Below, one piece after another: positions 63,501-64,000 of a DNA stretch of 64,000 nt (its first letter is position 1; the number at the start of each line of letters is the position of its first letter). The notes under the pieces were generated by a model. The model searched no databases. It saw nothing but the letters and a program-made list of their open reading frames with translations, and was not told the DNA's origin. Source of the stretch: Lactarius indigo (lineage: Eukaryota; Basidiomycota; Agaricomycetes; Russulales; Russulaceae); NCBI GenBank assembly GCA_025766275.1, contig JAFKAC010000008.1:1116001-1180000 (forward strand), in the 5' to 3' direction. Position numbers and translations under genes: made by a program.

Positions 63501-64000
63501 TCCTCAAGGTAGCCTTTGGCCACACATTTTTGGTTGATAGATATTTTAAATGAGCCACTATCAAAGGCGATCTCAGCACCTTTTTGTGCTAGGGCGCGCG
63601 TCGACAAGAAGCGCGTCTTCACCTGTGGTAGGTGTAGCACATTGCTTAGGGTGATGGAGATACCCTGGCTCGTAGTAAAGACGACAGACCCGACACCCAC
63701 TTGGTCTATTGTGGACTTATCCCCTAGGCGTACAGTGCCTTTGGTTGGGGTATAGTCTTTGAAGTCAGACCGATGTGGTGTAATGTGGTGTGTAGCACCA
63801 CTGTCCATCATCCAACGCACACGCGAGGCAGCATACAAGGCAACAGAAATAGATTGAGAAGCCCAGTCTATGGCGGGCTCTTCGACCTCCTTAATGGAGG
63901 CGGTGGTAGGTACAAGAATATGACTATTTGCGGCCTTGTTGCCTGCCTTCTCCTTCTCCTTTGCGTCAGCCTCATCCTTCTTTTTCTTCCTGCAGTCAGG
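60509..64000 (-). CDS. Copia polyprotein of element D, N-terminus beyond window
   Basis: The minus-strand frame is open from the right edge. It begins at the end of a zinc knuckle (PDCRKKKKDEADAK), then protease MMDSGATHHITPH, integrase finger (HQRMGHISSAALKAH, CRGCEMGK), integrase core (SDLAGPMQTQSLQG, FIDDHTKFT, GSPQSNGKAERFNRTIMDKA), a Pro-rich linker, RT (ARLVAKGFTQIPGVDFDETF, MDVKSAFLNGVLDEEIYMEQ, VIVYVDDITILG) and RNase H (TEAEYMAMTDAANQAAWY, LHGDNKGAIDLALNP, SKHIAIRHHVIREYI). It ends MVADGFTKSLPR ... DDMGLVCT at 60509. It has no stop or frameshift over the visible part and looks competent. It probably represents the latest insertion in the stack B/C/D. Confidence 0.93.
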   Translation of the reverse strand, partial: PDCRKKKKDEADAKEKEKAGNKAANSHILVPTTASIKEVEEPAIDWASQSISVALYAASRVRWMMDSGATHHITPHRSDFKDYTPTKGTVRLGDKSTIDQVGVGSVVFTTSQGISITLSNVLHLPQVKTRFLSTRALAQKGAEIAFDSGSFKISINQKCVAKGYLEDNLYWLDAASVGLNAHTKSSAATLDIWHQRMGHISSAALKAHGPSATTGMDIESSTTVHTVCRGCEMGKSTRQPFSASSNKRTTRQFEIVHSDLAGPMQTQSLQGSTYTATFIDDHTKFTVVHFLKSKDQFAKSLQMYLAWGETQSGHKLHALHSDRGGEYMSSVTQDILKQKGIEHHLTMPGSPQSNGKAERFNRTIMDKAMSMLHTAGMSKGFWEHAVCAAVHIYNRSPVRGLKWRTPYELWHSGKVPDVSHLRVFGCKGYMHIPADKRRKLDAKAIEVTLIGFEPESKGYKLWDRSTHSVRVSRDVTFDESSFPSLQGVETHPTPSPPVVPSTTVTAVPHPPALPPMQAPSPAHSSSSEEEDVEKLLDPPQVQPRPTTPPPALPAPPTTPKREQATPTSPPPRPSATRIMRHVPPPSPEMPGGFEDRAQRSQLLREMDNAPRRSARAPVPNPRYFNADNAAWRGRRLGYAELLAAAFVGRDPATYAEAMRSAAADEWTKACQYEMDALAKNGTWELVDLPPNRKAVKSKWVFKLKADGRYRARLVAKGFTQIPGVDFDETFSPVARFESLRLLLALAALEDWHIHQMDVKSAFLNGVLDEEIYMEQPQGFTVTGSETKVCRLVKAIYGLKQASRAWNLQFHGVLTALGFKRTFADAGIYVMPQREGYDPLFVIVYVDDITILGPSLSGIKRLKSDLSERYEMTDLGEIESYLGMRIVRDRSLRRIKIDQSGYIKDVLERFGMSDATPHNTPLPAGADEHLVKYTSQATASDISHYQSLIGSLLYVQIGTRPDISFAVSRLAQYAANPSPQHLRLAQYVLSYLVGTMDMRVVYDGANGDGLHGYTDSSLADQTDDRHSTSGYVFLLANGAISWSSRKQKTVAQNTTEAEYMAMTDAANQAAWYQSFLTELGYEVDDPIPLHGDNKGAIDLALNPVTGRRSKHIAIRHHVIREYIEKGTITLIRTPTVDMVADGFTKSLPRVLLQKHNDDMGLVCT

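Larger units (their letters stand above)
59873..64000 (-). mobile_element. Element D: Ty1/copia element, 5' part beyond window
   Basis: Inserted in pol of element B. From low to high coordinates: 3' LTR, polypurine tract and pol, on the minus strand. Gag and the 5' LTR lie beyond 64000. The order integrase before reverse transcriptase identifies Ty1/copia. Confidence 0.9.

Overview
The window is nuclear DNA of a filamentous basidiomycete, most likely an Agaricomycete. The genes are dense and broken by many introns of roughly 50-60 nt (GT-AG, branch sites of the CTAAC type). The proteins are fungal: a FLO8-type LisH regulator, a peroxisomal vezatin-like myosin receptor, MOZART1 and SF3B1. The right third is packed with LTR retrotransposons. 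No bacterial-style operons, CRISPR arrays, rRNA or tRNA genes were seen.

Region 1 (1-27.7 kb) is gene-rich. In order: a partial ADF-H/coiled-coil/PH actin-binding protein (-), a small spliced hypothetical (+), a ten-exon unknown (-), a four-exon unknown (+), a DUF676 serine esterase (-), a vezatin/INP2-like protein (+), a FLO8/SSDP-type regulator (-), a large START-domain protein (-), pyridoxal kinase (+), ARP2 (-) and an Old Yellow Enzyme (+). ARP2 and the ADF-H protein both serve the actin cytoskeleton, and the vezatin-like protein would link peroxisomes to myosin.

Region 2 (27.7-32.5 kb) is gene-poor, with one weak gene model and fragments that look like decayed coding sequence. Region 3 (32.5-40.0 kb) holds two divergent single-pass membrane proteins, then MZT1 and the splicing factor SF3B1 head to tail only about 105 bp apart.

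Region 4 (40.5-64 kb) is a nested pile of transposable elements. A hAT-related gene is split by element A (41433-49109), an almost pristine chromodomain Ty3/gypsy element with a 5-bp target duplication and LTRs that differ at one base in 446. Beside it lies the 3' part of a second chromovirus, C, on the minus strand. C is interrupted by a third Ty3/gypsy element, B (from 51002). B is in turn interrupted by a Ty1/copia element, D (minus strand), which leaves the window.

The most remarkable part is element B. Between its 5' LTR and gag lie about 3.3 kb containing three long ORFs (about 490, 330 and 230 codons) without any internal methionine codon. The whole stretch has a single ATG, in any frame, before the gag ATG. 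Small hairpins with an identical GAGT loop closed by C-G sit at the ORF borders, and ORF3 overlaps gag as ATGA. Element A has a smaller version: about 720 nt of ATG-free leader whose gag frame is open and begins at a GTG in ideal initiation context. I read these as retrotransposons that reach gag by leaky scanning and translate upstream proteins from non-AUG codons. Element A also shows a Tf1-like self-priming signature and two tandem -1 slippery heptamers at the gag/pol junction.
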